The translations under genes were made by a program, and so were the position numbers. From positions 1 through 64,000 of the forward strand of contig JAHLKC010000036.1 in assembly GCA_025449115.1 (NCBI GenBank): a stretch of 64,000 bases of DNA. Direction: 5' to 3'. The notes under the pieces are model-generated. The model had not been told where the DNA came from. It ran no database searches and saw only the letters and a list, made by a program, of their open reading frames with translations. Shown piece by piece: positions 1 through 10,901 of this stretch. Every line of letters begins with the position of its first letter. Position 1 is the stretch's first letter. The DNA is from Chytridium lagenaria (Eukaryota > Chytridiomycota > Chytridiomycetes > Chytridiales > Chytridiaceae).

Positions 1-32
1 GGTTTAATTCGGGTTTAATTGAATTTAAGAAT

Positions 33-64
33 AAACCCGATTTTTGAAAAAAAAAATCGGGTTT
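33..64. repeat. Short A/T-rich inverted repeat
   Basis: Two 13-base arms (AAACCCGATTTTT and its complement) flank a short A-rich loop, so the sequence can fold into a hairpin. It lies downstream of the eL8 stop codon. It may be the edge of a small repeat or part of a 3' flank; nothing shows a function. Confidence 0.4.
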
Positions 65-292
65 TTTCCACCCCTGGTGTAGACATAATAAAAAAACCAC
101 TCCAAAATAATCACAATAAATAAATCTATAAGCTATTACATAAAAGTTTTTTTCGCCCTCACGTGCAATTTATTCAACAAAATCCCACGCTCAAACAAAA
201 AAAAAATGAAAAAAGGGGGTAAGCAAAGATGCTCAAAAACGAACCGCGACACTCCAAAGTAAAAAAAAAAGGAGAACACCCCCCCCCCCTTT

Positions 293-1376
293 TTACTTCT
301 GGCCAGCAGCAGCCTCACGAGCAAGAGCCTTGACACGCTTGGCGGTGCGGGCAACAGACTTGGCGCCCATAACACCTCCACCCCACTGCCTGCGGGTCTC
401 CTCAACCTTCTCATTGTCTATATCAAGCAAAAAGGGAAAAGGAAGAGGTAAGCGGTGAGTTTAAAGAAATCATTAAAACAGAAATATAGAAAAAGAAAAG
501 TGTACTCACAGTTGACCTTGATGGCAGAGACGAGAGCAGCGAGCTCACCCTTGTCCTCAGGCTTAACCTCAGAGATGGCAAGAGCAGTGGCCGTCTTCTT
601 GTGAACAACCGTTCCGAGCCTAGACTTGGACTTGACAATGGCGTAAGGGACTCCCATCTTCCTGCAGAGGGCAGGGAGCCAGAGCACAATCTCAATGGGG
701 TCGACATCGTGGGCAATGAGGACAAGCTGAGCCTTCTTGGCCTCGACAAGAGCGGCAATGTGGTTGATACCGTACTTGACAACAACGGGCTTCTTGCCCT
801 GGTCAATCTTGCCTCCGGCGGCAACCTTCTCGGCAGCGGCGGTGAGACGGACCTTCTTCTCAACCTTGGTCTCGGGCCTGTACTTGGCAAGGAGCTTGAA
901 CGCCTGGGTGGCTATAATAATGGGAAGGGAAAGACGGAAAACAAAGATGAGTCACCGACTCTGGGGCAAGCGAAAAGGGAGAGCACATCGATCAAAGGAT
1001 AAACAAAATAATTACCAGTGTTCTTGTCAAGGGTCTTGGTGAACTGGTTGATTGCCGGGGGGACCTTCAAGCGCTGCTTAAGGATGGCCTTTTGCCTCTG
1101 GAGACGGACATACTCGGGCCACTTGACGAAACGGGTAAGATCGCGCTTGGGCTGGATGTTGGCACCTAATCAATTGTAATAAAGTCAAGTAAAACAACGG
1201 TAAGAAAGAGTGATGGTGAGAACCCCCGAGAAAAAAAAACTCAAACTAAACTCACCAATGGCAAAGTTACGGGGAGACTTCTCAATCAAGGGGTTGGCGG
1301 GGGCCTTGGTGGTAGTCTTCTTGACGCCAGCGGGGGCGGCAGCAACCTTCTTTCCCTTAGCAGCGGCTTTCGGAGG
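293..1376 (-). CDS. RPL8: 60S ribosomal protein eL8 (L7a family), 5' exon missing
   Basis: Cytosolic large-subunit ribosomal protein. Four coding exons splice cleanly: 1256..1376, 1016..1165, 510..911 and 293..417, with GT donors and TATAG/TTAG acceptors. The product follows the L7a order: basic lysine-rich N-terminus with [14 protein letters not shown], then [20 protein letters not shown], VPPAINQFT, the central [19 protein letters not shown] block of the L7Ae-type RNA-binding fold, and the terminal tail with [17 protein letters not shown]. The 1256..1376 exon starts exactly on a codon (CCT CCG AAA), so the missing first exon must end on a codon boundary, perhaps little more than ATG. I could not find a convincing ATG-plus-donor upstream. 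No frame breaks are present, unlike the neighbours. Confidence 0.95.
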
Positions 1377-2472
1377 CTATAATAAAAACAAAAAGGAAAC
1401 TTTATCAGTACAACAAAAGGACACGGTTTTGGGTCATGGGAGAGCGAAAATCTGTTTTTGCAAACTAGAGACGCCTCCTAACTGTCCGTAAAACAGTTTC
1501 ATCAATGTTTTTCCAGAGAAAAGGTCTCTGAGGTGAACAAAACAAGACTAGGATCCACCTCGGCAAATCAAAGAGCAGGGGGATTGCGCTATTCGTGGAA
1601 TGAAAAGGCGCATTGAAAGAGTCACAGAGAATGGATCGACGGTACTAGGTGTGATGACCCCTCACCGTTGATACACAAGACACTTGCTCCCAAGATGCAA
1701 TTCTTTCCCTCAATTTACAAATGCAAAAAGAGGGGTAGAAGAAACCATCAAGAGATTGGGTGAATGCATACAACTAACGAGTCAAAACCGTTCTCTCCCC
1801 AAGTCCCCAAGACTCTCTCGTCCCCCCGTGCTCCATTGACCGCTTTACAGAATAATGAGGCTTCTCCCAGTTCCTGTTGAACCTTTAACAGCAGTGCATA
1901 TAGGTGTGAAGAAGAGAAGAGAAAGAGGAGATTTGATGCCATTCGGAAAAGCATAGAGCAGGCGTCGGGTGTTGTGGTGTGGTGTGGTTAAGAGTCGATT
2001 TGAGGGTTGAACTCGAGTAATGTCGTGAACGGCATTCATCAACTTCTCCATCCCATCCATCCCATCCATCCCATCCCATCCCATCGCATGCCGAGCTTTG
2101 CATCCTCTCGCCACCTCATGTGCATGTTCCTCTCTCTCTCTCTCTCTCTCTCTTTACCGAATTGCAAGGCTTGTTATGATGTGATGATGGTGCCAGTCAC
2201 CACCACAAGGATGACGGTATGTATCTCACCATGGTCGTTGATATGTAATGAACGTGAAAAAGACTGGACAATCTAGTTACACACACTCCTAGATATACCG
2301 CATTTGCATAATAATTATTATTAATAATTAATTAATTATTATTATTAATATGAAATTGAATACCTAATAATTAGAATGTAAGAATTGTCTCACTTTTAAT
2401 AATAATAATAGTTTTGAATAATATGGCAGAGATGAACAAGAATGATGACGATACTCTTGGACTCGCAAGGAT
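1377..2472. other. Intergenic spacer with microsatellites, probable divergent promoter region
   Basis: Separates the minus-strand eL8 gene from the plus-strand TMEM18-like gene, so both promoters must lie here. It holds a CCATC-type 5-mer tract near 2045-2090, a (CT)n tract near 2129-2153, and a strongly A/T-rich stretch at 2300-2410. No credible coding sequence; the open frames across it are repeat artefacts. Confidence 0.6.
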
Positions 2473-3760
2473 ATGGGAGAGCGCATCCAACATGATGCAA
2501 GAGATACTTGCCTTTATAGGGGAAGAGTGCACAATGCATTACTCTCACCTATTCTTGTTCCTAGTGGTAGTGGTGGTAGTAGTGGTGGTGGTAGTAGTGG
2601 TAGTGGTAGTAGCTCTACTCCTACTCCTAGTAGCCATGATGCGCATTCATTCTCATTTAATGATCAAGAGAGCATGAAGAGAGCATTGAATGAGTTTATA
2701 AGAGACTCCAAGTATTTCTACCATGCAGTTGAGTATTATTATTATTATTGTTATTTATTTGTTATATTATTTATTTATTGCATTCATGACATTGCACTCC
2801 CACTACTACTATCTTTTAATAGTATCATCAAATACTACACTACTAAACAATACTAAACACTAACACTAAATAATACTAAATAATACTAATAATAATAATA
2901 ATAATTATATATAATAATTAGATCCATTGGATGGAACCTCTTATTCTCTCATTGATTGGATTCCACCTGTTTACATTGACATGGATTCTGCTTGTAAGAA
3001 AGAATCAGATTCTATTACTCTCCACCATGGCATTCTTAGGTATATATATATTTGTTATATTATATTATATTCTATTTTTATTTCTATTATATTATTTATT
3101 ACTATTAAGTTATTCTATTCTATTCTACTCTATCTATTCTACTATTAATCTATTACTATTATTATTATTTCTATTCCATTCGTACTCCATTATATACTAT
3201 ATACTCTCTCTCTATTATATATACTCTCTCTCTATTTTCCTTTTATTATTATTATTCATTTATTTCTATATTCTACTCTGTATCACATGTCCTTTTATAT
3301 ATTTATTCCAACTCTATTATATTCATTATGATTCCATGACTCTTATACTTTATATATTTCCTTACATTCATGCATATGCAGCTTCCATCGTCTTCACCTC
3401 GGAATACGTCAACTCTTACCTCAGAGACAACTACACTCTCGTGTCTGAAACAAACTACTTGACAAGGGCGGTGCCTTTATCGCCATCATGGTCTCCACTC
3501 CCATCCTCATCAACCTCATCCTTATCGTCGTAAGTCATTCCCTTTCATCTTCTTCTCTTCTTTTTTCCTTTCTTTTTCATCGTTAAAAAGAACGCGTCCC
3601 TCATCTCTTACTCTCTACACCACCAAAGATCTTTATGCTGAGAATCGTCGTCAACATGATGGTCACCCTCAAGACAAAACAGATCAAAGCAAAACTCGCC
3701 AACGAGGCTCAACGTGTAAAGGGGAATCTGAAAAAGACGCCATCAAAAAAGAAGGATTAA
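2473..3760 (+). CDS. TMEM18: TMEM18-like nuclear/ER membrane protein, one frame break
   Basis: Exons 2473..2727, 2922..3039, 3382..3529 and 3629..3760. After a Gly/Ser/Thr-rich N-terminus the product enters the TMEM18 fold: IHWMEPLILSLIGFH, a second membrane helix, then SEYVNSYLRDNYTL, the conserved NYFDKGGAFIAIMVSTP stretch, a last helix and a lysine-rich tail ending KKKD. The family in animals is a small multi-pass nuclear envelope protein. Around 3460 one base is missing in the conserved Tyr-Phe-Asp codons (ACTACTTGACAAG), which shifts the frame; homology resumes at once in the next frame and the following splice phases fit only if a base is restored. Start: first ATG after the in-frame stop at 2446; weakly supported. 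Introns are very A/T rich. Confidence 0.8.
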
Positions 3761-4002
3761 TATTGTTTGTGTGTATTGTGTGTGTATTTTTGTTTGTTTT
3801 GTTTTTTTTGGAAAAGGAGAGGGGAAGGTGGGGTGGGAGATTGGAGTGGGGCGAAGGGGATGGGGGGGTTGCGGGTGTTGGCGACGGGGGTATGACTAGG
3901 ATGATATCCATTCCCATATATATTTGTGGATTCATGTTTATTTTCTTTTTATATAATATGTGCAATATGGATACCATGATATGATATGATCCAACCATTT
4001 TA

Positions 4003-4410
4003 TTCCCCATCGATACCCCTCCACGAACCCTCTCAAAAATATCCCTACACTTCGCTCTATCCACAATTAAAAAAAAAAAAAAAGAGGAACCATGATTCAT
4101 CATACCCAAACACAATTTATTCCCATCGATACCCCTCCACGAACCCTCTCAAAAACATCCCTACACCTCACTCTATCCCCCAATTCTCATTACAAAAAAC
4201 GAGAACCCAAGGACCATGCTTCATCACACACTATATTTTAATCCCATCGATACCCTCTCAAAAATATCCCTACACCTCACTCTATCCACAATAAAAAAAA
4301 AAAAAGGAACCATGCTTCATCACACACAATATTTTATTCCCATCGATACCCCTCTACAACCCTCTCAAAAATATCCCTACACCTCACTCTAGCCCCCAAC
4401 TTCGCACACA
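4003..4410 (-). repeat. Minisatellite built from the 3' end of COQ8
   Basis: Four copies of a unit of roughly 95-120 bp, anchored by CCCATCGATACCCCTC at about 4006, 4122, 4243 and 4339. The copy nearest COQ8 (4334-4410) is the real C-terminal coding end ([11 protein letters not shown], stop at 4334). The other three repeat that tail plus 3' flank (poly-A run, then a CATG-containing spacer) downstream of the gene. Copy three lacks about ten bases of the unit. Confidence 0.85.
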
Positions 4411-7138
4411 ACAAGAAACATCCCGAAAGCTTCCGATGCAACGAATAAGTCTCATCAGGCGGTGGTGTCAACCGTTCCCTCAACATCAACGGAATCTCAC
4501 TTCTCACGCGTCGCGTAATGTCCTGGTTTTGAAAATGGAAGCGTTTGGAACGATGAAGAGGGGTGAAAGGTTCCGCGAGTGCCAAGATCGAGTTGACGTG
4601 TGCTGAAATCATGGCCTGCGAGATCGATAAGAACGTATTTCATTTTTAAAAAAAATTTCAGTTACAATCAACGATATATTCAAACCGGTGAACATCGAAA
4701 AGAAAAAAAAAGGCTTACCTCGCTTTCATGTCCAGTCAAAAACCCCAACCTCCTAGAATACTCCACACACCCCTCCCGATCCCCTCAGCAGCCGCCATCA
4801 ACACCCTCAAATAATCATCCGTAAAGCTTTTCTTGAATTCACGGGCAGCTCCGAAATCCAATAAATGAATCTAAAACAACACGAGTTAGAACAAAAGGAA
4901 ACCGTTTGTCATGGGGATAAACAGCGTTTACCGTGTGAGTGTTGGATTGGTAGAGAAAGTTGGACCAGTTGGGATCGGTTTGCATGAAACGAAAGTCAAA
5001 GAGTTCTTGGAGACAGAGGTGGAAGAGCTTGTCGCCAATCTAGTGGAGGATGGTCGTTAGTGATACGAGTTATGGGAGGGCGGGAATATGAGGGTTTGAA
5101 GAGAATCTCAGATACAAGTTGTGGGAGAGCGGGAATGCGAGGGTTTAAAGGGGGAACATGGCAACACAGATACGTATTGTGGGAGTGTGGAAATACGAGG
5201 GTTTGAAGGAGGAAAATGTAAACACAGATACGTATTGGGGGAGTGTGGAAATACGAGGGTTTGAAGGAGGAAAATGTAAACGCAGACATCAGTTGTGGGA
5301 AATACAAGGATTTGAAGGGAAAAACAAAAGAATCAACAGATAAAGTATGTTTACAGAAAAAGCCACGCTTCTGAAAACTTTTAAAAAAAGAATAACCAAA
5401 CGACCAGAGAAAGATGGTGAAGCGAGGGCCACCCCAAACCCGCATCAAATCAACATGCCTACATATAAACAAAAAACTAAATAATTACCTCATCCCTCTT
5501 CCATTGCTCCAACTCCACAACCTTCCCAATCGGCACCCCCTCCACAAACTCCATACAAAGCACTCTCTTTGTCGACAATTCCTTCACCACCTTTGGCACA
5601 TGAAACCCCTCCAACCCCTCCACCAACGCCCTAAACCGTTCCATCGCTTCCGCCTCTCTCTCATAATCACACTCCCACCCCAACTCCAACCTCGCCACCC
5701 TAATCGTATTCTCCAAATACATTCCTTTCGGCAAAACAGCACCCACGGTCGCCAAAGCCCTCAAATAATCCAAATCACTGTCAATCGACGTGGCCACACC
5801 AGGATACTGAACCTTCACAGCAACTTGGAGGACACCCGTGTCGGTTTGGATGGTGGCGCGATGGACTTGACCGATGGATGCGGCGGCGATGGGCATGTCG
5901 TCAAAGGTGAGGAAGAGGGATCGCCAGTCTGATCCGAGTTCACGGGTCATGACTTGGGAGAGTTGGGGAGTTTGGCATGTAGTTGGCGCTGTTTGGACAC
6001 GGAGGAGGATTTGTTCGAATTCAGGGGGGCATCATGGAGCTGTCTGGGAGAAATAAAAGTGTCGGTTGTTCAGCAATGTTTTTTTGACGCGTCAGGGTGA
6101 ATACAACAAATGTGTTTTTTACGTGGGAATTGGAAAACCAAAAAAAAGGAGACGAGCGACAGCGAAAGTGGATTACCTTGAATACTTAACATTTGGCCAA
6201 GTTTCAAAGCTGCCCCCCCGCATCCGTGATAAACGACTCACGATACGTTTGAAACATTTGCTTTTGTCAATAAATAACTCCCATCTAAATCTTCTCATTA
6301 ATACACTACACAAAAAAAACGTCGCCATCACCTCCTGTCGATGAAAACCCCGCTGCCCTACGAACAGCCTCGGCGGCAGCTCCAACACCAACACCGACAG
6401 CGAGTCCTAGTAACAAAGTAAATCATAGAGTCGTATGATAATCAATCAAACCTCCGTATTCGAATAACCTGCTGAGACGGATGAAGGGACTTTGGAGGCT
6501 TGGAGGATTCGTTCGGGTTCCTACAACAAGACGTCAATGGGATGGAAATGCGGGGAGGGTTACTTTTGGAGCGGCATCGCTGATATGACGTTCGTATGAA
6601 TCTACCACATCTTGTCCTGTTTCTAAAGAATCTGTTGATGACGTTGGAGGAGAAGGAGAAGGAGGAAGGGAAGGAGGAGGAGAAACATCCCCCCTCCCCA
6701 CCGTCTTCGCAACATCCATCGCCACATGCACCTCCTCCACCCTCTCCACCGTCTTCGCAACATCCATCGCCGCATGCACCTCCTCCACCCTCTCCACCGT
6801 CACCGCCCCATCCATCCCCCCAACCCGCGCCTCATCTCCCCTCCCCCCCTCCCCAACATATCCACCCCTCATAAACTCCATCCGAATCCACTCGACTCGA
6901 CGAATTCCGGTCCAGTCACCCTCACAGCCGCATTCACCATCGCGCTCATCGCCTCCCGTTGCATCTGTCCCACGAGTTTCGGAAGAACTCGATGTCCGTG
7001 CGTAGAGGAGAGGGAGGTGGTGGTTATGGGAGAGGAGGAGGCGGGAGATGGTGCGGGAGACCGAGGGCTAGCATGGTGATGTCGGATGCGGTGCGGCGGG
7101 AGGGAGCATGGAGGGCATGGTTGGAGCAGAAACTGCAA
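4334..7138 (-). CDS. COQ8: Mitochondrial COQ8/ADCK3 atypical kinase (UbiB family), several frame breaks
   Basis: ATP-dependent regulator of ubiquinone biosynthesis on the matrix side of the inner membrane. Exons from the C-terminus: 4334..4615, 4719..4870, 4932..5039, 5489..6043, 6177..6406, 6452..6520, 6564 to about 6880, then a less certain 5' part to about 7138. Motifs in order: [35 protein letters not shown] (the family KxGQ), [11 protein letters not shown] (Ala-rich nucleotide loop), AVKVQYPGV (VAVK-like lysine), [34 protein letters not shown] (DFG), [33 protein letters not shown]. Restoring these requires one-base corrections near 4783 (G-run), 6026 (G-run of six), 6213 (C-run of seven), 6310 (A-run) and about 6490. 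True start unresolved; a weak candidate 5' exon lies at 7340-7409. Confidence 0.92.
5060..5335. repeat. 58-bp minisatellite inside a COQ8 intron
   Basis: About five tandem copies with a period near 58 bp (phase marks CAGATAC at 5109, 5166 and 5224), each containing a GTGGGAG...TACGAGGGTTTGAAG core. They occupy most of the 449-bp intron between exons 5489..6043 and 4932..5039, far longer than the other introns of this gene. Confidence 0.85.
6700..6815 (-). repeat. 48-bp coding tandem repeat in COQ8 N-terminal region
   Basis: Two and a half copies of a 48-bp unit that encodes a 16-residue motif, [16 protein letters not shown], just N-terminal to the proline-rich linker and the [11 protein letters not shown] segment. 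The unit length is a multiple of three, so copy changes keep frame. Confidence 0.8.
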
Positions 7139-7985
7139 AATGGTGACAAGGTTGCTTTTAGATCGGGTTTGTTTTTTGGTTTTTTTTTGGCATGCACCTG
7201 TACTTCAATATGTTGTTTTTTTTCGGTACTGTAGTTGTTGGTATTTTGTTGGTGGTTTTTTTTGTGTTTTTATTTGTGGAGGGAGAGGAATTGTAGGGGG
7301 TGTGAAAGGGGTAGGTTGGTTTATAAAAGATGAGGCTACGTAAGGCGATCAGGCTCATCGTTCCCGCCGCCGTTCCAACAAGGTAAAATAGGTCGCCATT
7401 AGAAGCCAATGATGTGAAGTGAATGCAAAAACATGCATTGATGACGCCCAGTCGTCAAAGAAAGAAATGTTATTGCGACGCTGATCGGTCTACATCTTAG
7501 CCCAAACGATTCTTTTTGGCTATAAGATCCGAGTATTTACGAGTATGCGCGGGATGGGGTGTTCGAGGGTAGAGAGAGATTTGGTGTAGTGTCAACACTG
7601 TTTAAGAGTGGGAATGCATCAATGATACAAACCGTTATCATGAAATGCGCGTTCATATCAATAATCTAAATAGTTTGATGAGTTTCTTATGAAATAATTT
7701 AAAAGGCGTGATGGGCATGATTTAAAATTATGTATTTCAAAGGTGGAACATTATCTCAATGAGAGTAGTTTTAAAAGATTTAGTTGGGGGAATGGGGAGT
7801 GGGCGAACATGAGATAAAAAAAGCAAACTCTCAAACCTTGAGTAAAGTGTTGTTTAAAAAATGTTCAAAGTATTTTAGACCATGCGGTATGCACAGCATT
7901 AGAACGCCAAAAAAAAACAAAACAAAAACAAAAAACAATACAAAACAAAAAGTTGATGATAACAACACAAAACCACATTCAACCT
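7139..7985. other. Spacer between COQ8 and the proline-rich gene
   Basis: Mostly low-complexity T- and A-rich DNA. On the minus strand, 7330-7409 encodes a hydrophobic stretch (DLFYLVGTAAGTMSLIAL) that could be a COQ8 5' exon, but it lacks a good donor and an in-frame upstream ATG. Otherwise I see nothing coding. Confidence 0.4.
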
Positions 7986-10423
7986 TCACGCCGATGCCTC
8001 ACCCGACGTCTGTCTCTGCGGATTCGCCACCAAAGTATAATTCACCGTCACGCTCCCCTCACACGCCCCACTCCACCCTTCAAATCCCCCACACTCCAAC
8101 TTGACCAAATCACTATCCCCCACCGCCGTCTTCCTCGTCAATCCATCCAAAATCTTATTCAAGAACCTGTCCATGAAGATGAAGGAGCTGGAGGTTGTGG
8201 CGACACCTTGCGATGGGGAGACGGTGAGACTGTCGATGAGTGGGGGATCAGGAGGGAGGAGGTTGGGGAGGGGATGAGAGAGAGGGAGGCGGATGTCGGG
8301 AGGAGTTGGGAGTTGATGAGGTAGAGGGTGAGACGGAGTTGGGCGTTTTGGGAGGGGAGGGAGATGACGTAGATTTCGCCGACGATGGTATCGCCGGGGC
8401 GGCTGATGAGGGGGCGAAAAGAATAGCTATTTTATACCAAAAAAAAAAAAGAACGCGTCATTTAGTTATAGTAGCACGCGCTGAACCAATGTAAAACAGT
8501 GCATTCGGTAGAGAATTCCTGTACTCAACACAACACCCCCAGCAGGCATCCTACTTCTTATCTTTTGAGAACAACCCACTTCGACGCCACATCAGCCCCT
8601 CAGAAAAAGAACAAAACCGGGAATATAACACTTACGAGGCACATAAATACTCGATCCATTCCCATCCACCAAATTTCCAAACCCTCCACTCACTCGTCCC
8701 TGCATCATCAAACTCCCCTCATCCACAACGAGCGACACCGAATACCCCTTTTTAAAAAAGATATCCGCAACCGTCACCGCCACCGGACTCATCACCCTAA
8801 ACACCCCAACCCCAGTCCCAACAGGCACAACCGCCTCCTCCGGTCCCGCACTCTCCGTCAAAGCAGCCCCAGCAACCGCATAAACCCCATTCACACCAAC
8901 CCTGAAATCCCCCGTCTCCGCAACGCGACGCGTGGACAGCGTGATCAACGGTTGATTCAACACCGTGCTGGCGACTCGAACGCTACCCATGACACGGACG
9001 GGTCGGTAGTATTTGACGAGAACGTGGGAGTAGGTGCGGGCTTCTATACCGGTTATCTTGGTGGAGGCGGTGAGGAGCGCTGTGGAGGGTTTGGAGAGGA
9101 AGTCGGTCCATGGGTCTTGAGTTAGGGAGAGGGAGTTGCGGGTTGCGGAGGAGAGGGAGAAGAGACCGGGGTCGTGGTTGACAGGGGCGTTGTAAAGAGT
9201 CAGACATTTGGCGGAGCTGGAGAAGCCGACACCTATATATTAGCTTTACAAAATGGGCTTGAAACTTACTTGATACGGCGACAGTGTCGCAAAGCTCGAT
9301 GGATCGGATCAAATATTTGATGGAACTCACGTTAGATGAGCTCGTGATGTTAGAGTCCAAGAAAACAACCTCAACCCCAATGCTTGGTTCTACAACAAGA
9401 AACAAAACGATAAGCCCATCTACACTCAGGTCCAAATAAAAGGCAAATTGCCGGAAAACTTATGAATCGCAGCAGAGTTAACTTACTAAAGTAAAAGAAA
9501 AACAACAAAACTCCAAGCACCGTCAAAAATCCAAGAACTCCCGCCACAACTGCCACAACAACCCACGCCAACTTCCCACCAGCCGGGACACAACTGAACG
9601 ATATCGCATCACGTCTCCTCTCCCGCTCCCCTCTCGCCTCTCTCTGCACCTTCTCCACAGTCCTAACCCTCTGCGCCTTCTTCTTCTCCTTCTCCTCATT
9701 CCCCTTAAGCATTTCCGTCGACCTCCCCATCGTCATTGACGAGCCAAACGTCAACTCAGGCGCAGAGTCGTCGAGGTACGCTTCTGAACGCGCCGTTGGA
9801 GAGGGTTCCTTGATTGACGGGGCTTTGTTGAGAGCTTTGGATTTGTTCTTGAGCATCTCGGCGAGGGAGCCTTTCGGGGCGGGGGGATCGTCGACGACGG
9901 GAGCTGGAGGAGGAGGAGGAGGGGCAATCGCCACTGGAGCTGCAACGGGAGCAGGAGGAGGTGGAGGAGTGGGTGTGGCAGCTGGAGGTGGGGAGGTGGG
10001 GCGGGAGCCGCAGGAGCCGCAGGAGGAGCTGGAGGAGCTGGAGGAGCTGGAGGAGCTGGAGGAGCTGGAGGAGAAGTTTGGACGTTGATGGTGGGAGGTG
10101 ACGGAGCCGGGGGCTTCTTCTGTGCACCCTTGTTGTAGTTGATTTGAGCGCCTTTTGCAGTGTGTGTTTCGATTGAAGCCCATTTCTTGGCGCCCTGCTC
10201 TCCTGTGTTGGTTTGGACTTTGGGAGGGGGTGGAGCAAAGGGCAAGTCGTCCGTGTTGCTTGATGGAGGGGGTGGTGGGACGTCAACTGATAGTTAAATT
10301 AGCAATATGTAGTATGTTCAGTATAAAAGATGGAGGATACATACCCGTTGGCCATTTTTTGGCGGGAGCCTTCGAGAGAGGGGCGGGACCTCCCGGAGGC
10401 GGTGGGGGGGGTGGGGGAGGCAT
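7986..10423 (-). CDS. Proline-rich single-pass membrane protein, unknown function
   Basis: Exons 10345..10423, 9487..10286, 9270..9389, 8636..9232 and 7986..8426, all with good GT/AG borders. The start MPPPPPPPPPGGPAP is the only early ATG. Exon 2 holds two short AKKW motifs, long Pro/Ala runs (PPAPPAPPAPP), a basic Glu/Arg/Lys-rich segment that may be coiled, and a hydrophobic helix (LAWVVVAVVAGVLGFLTVLG). The polyproline N-terminus is probably cytoplasmic and the roughly 390-residue remainder extracellular or luminal, with possible N-glycosylation sites (NIT, NVS, NGS) and beta-rich character. I recognise no family. One-base breaks occur near 8411 (G-run), 8250 (G-run) and 10005. The proline tract could bind profilin or SH3/WW domains; that is inference. 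Confidence 0.7.
10008..10076 (-). repeat. GGAGCTGGA 9-mer coding repeat (Pro-Pro-Ala)
   Basis: Six or more tandem 9-mers within exon 2 of the proline-rich membrane protein, encoding Pro-Ala-Pro/Pro-Pro-Ala units on the minus strand. A frame break sits at its left edge. Confidence 0.85.
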
Positions 10424-10901
10424 TTCTATGGTCTATAAAGTCTCTATTCTGACAAAATGAGACGGGTTAGAGTATATATCAGCCATTAACTTCCAAGATC
10501 TGTCTGAAGCTCTGCAAAGTCCAACAACGATGGATGAAGCGTCATTCCTACCTTGTCGGATTTAATTAAAGAAACCTACGGTCTTCTATGTGAAGAGCGT
10601 CAGGACGTCTTAGTCCTCAAGAGGACGATGAGGTCAGAAGAGTGATAAACGGCGGACAAGAGAAAAAGGTTAGGTGCGGCTAAAGGGTCGCCAGGTTGTT
10701 TGTTTGTGAGAATGTTTGTTTTGGCTGAACTTTTTACTATATTTTGACGCGTTGACAAGGACCCTACAATAAATTCAAACGCCGACCACAGTGGGCAAAA
10801 TGATTACCAATAAAAATAGGAATGAGTATTATGCTGTTGCAACAGAATCTAAAGTGAGGGGGCGACGACGGGAGCATCACACTTTGAAGGCATGGAGTTC
10901 T
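10424..10901. other. Intergenic spacer, no gene seen
   Basis: Lies between the start of the proline-rich gene and the stop of the FNBP4-like gene, both minus strand, so it should hold the promoter of the former. No conserved coding sequence or structured RNA is visible. Confidence 0.5.

Noticed and set aside
2414..2677. Open frame with a long poly-valine run
   Set aside because: It is the wrong frame of a GGT/AGT microsatellite; the adjacent frame gives the Gly/Ser linker and splices into the TMEM18-like domain.
4003..4410. Regularly spaced repeats resembling a CRISPR array
   Set aside because: Units are 95-120 bp tandem copies of a eukaryotic gene end with no unique spacers.
9751..10286. 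Leu/Ser-rich alternative frames of the proline-rich gene
   Set aside because: They are frame shadows of the Pro/Ala repeat; only the Pro frame continues into the membrane helix and correct splice sites.
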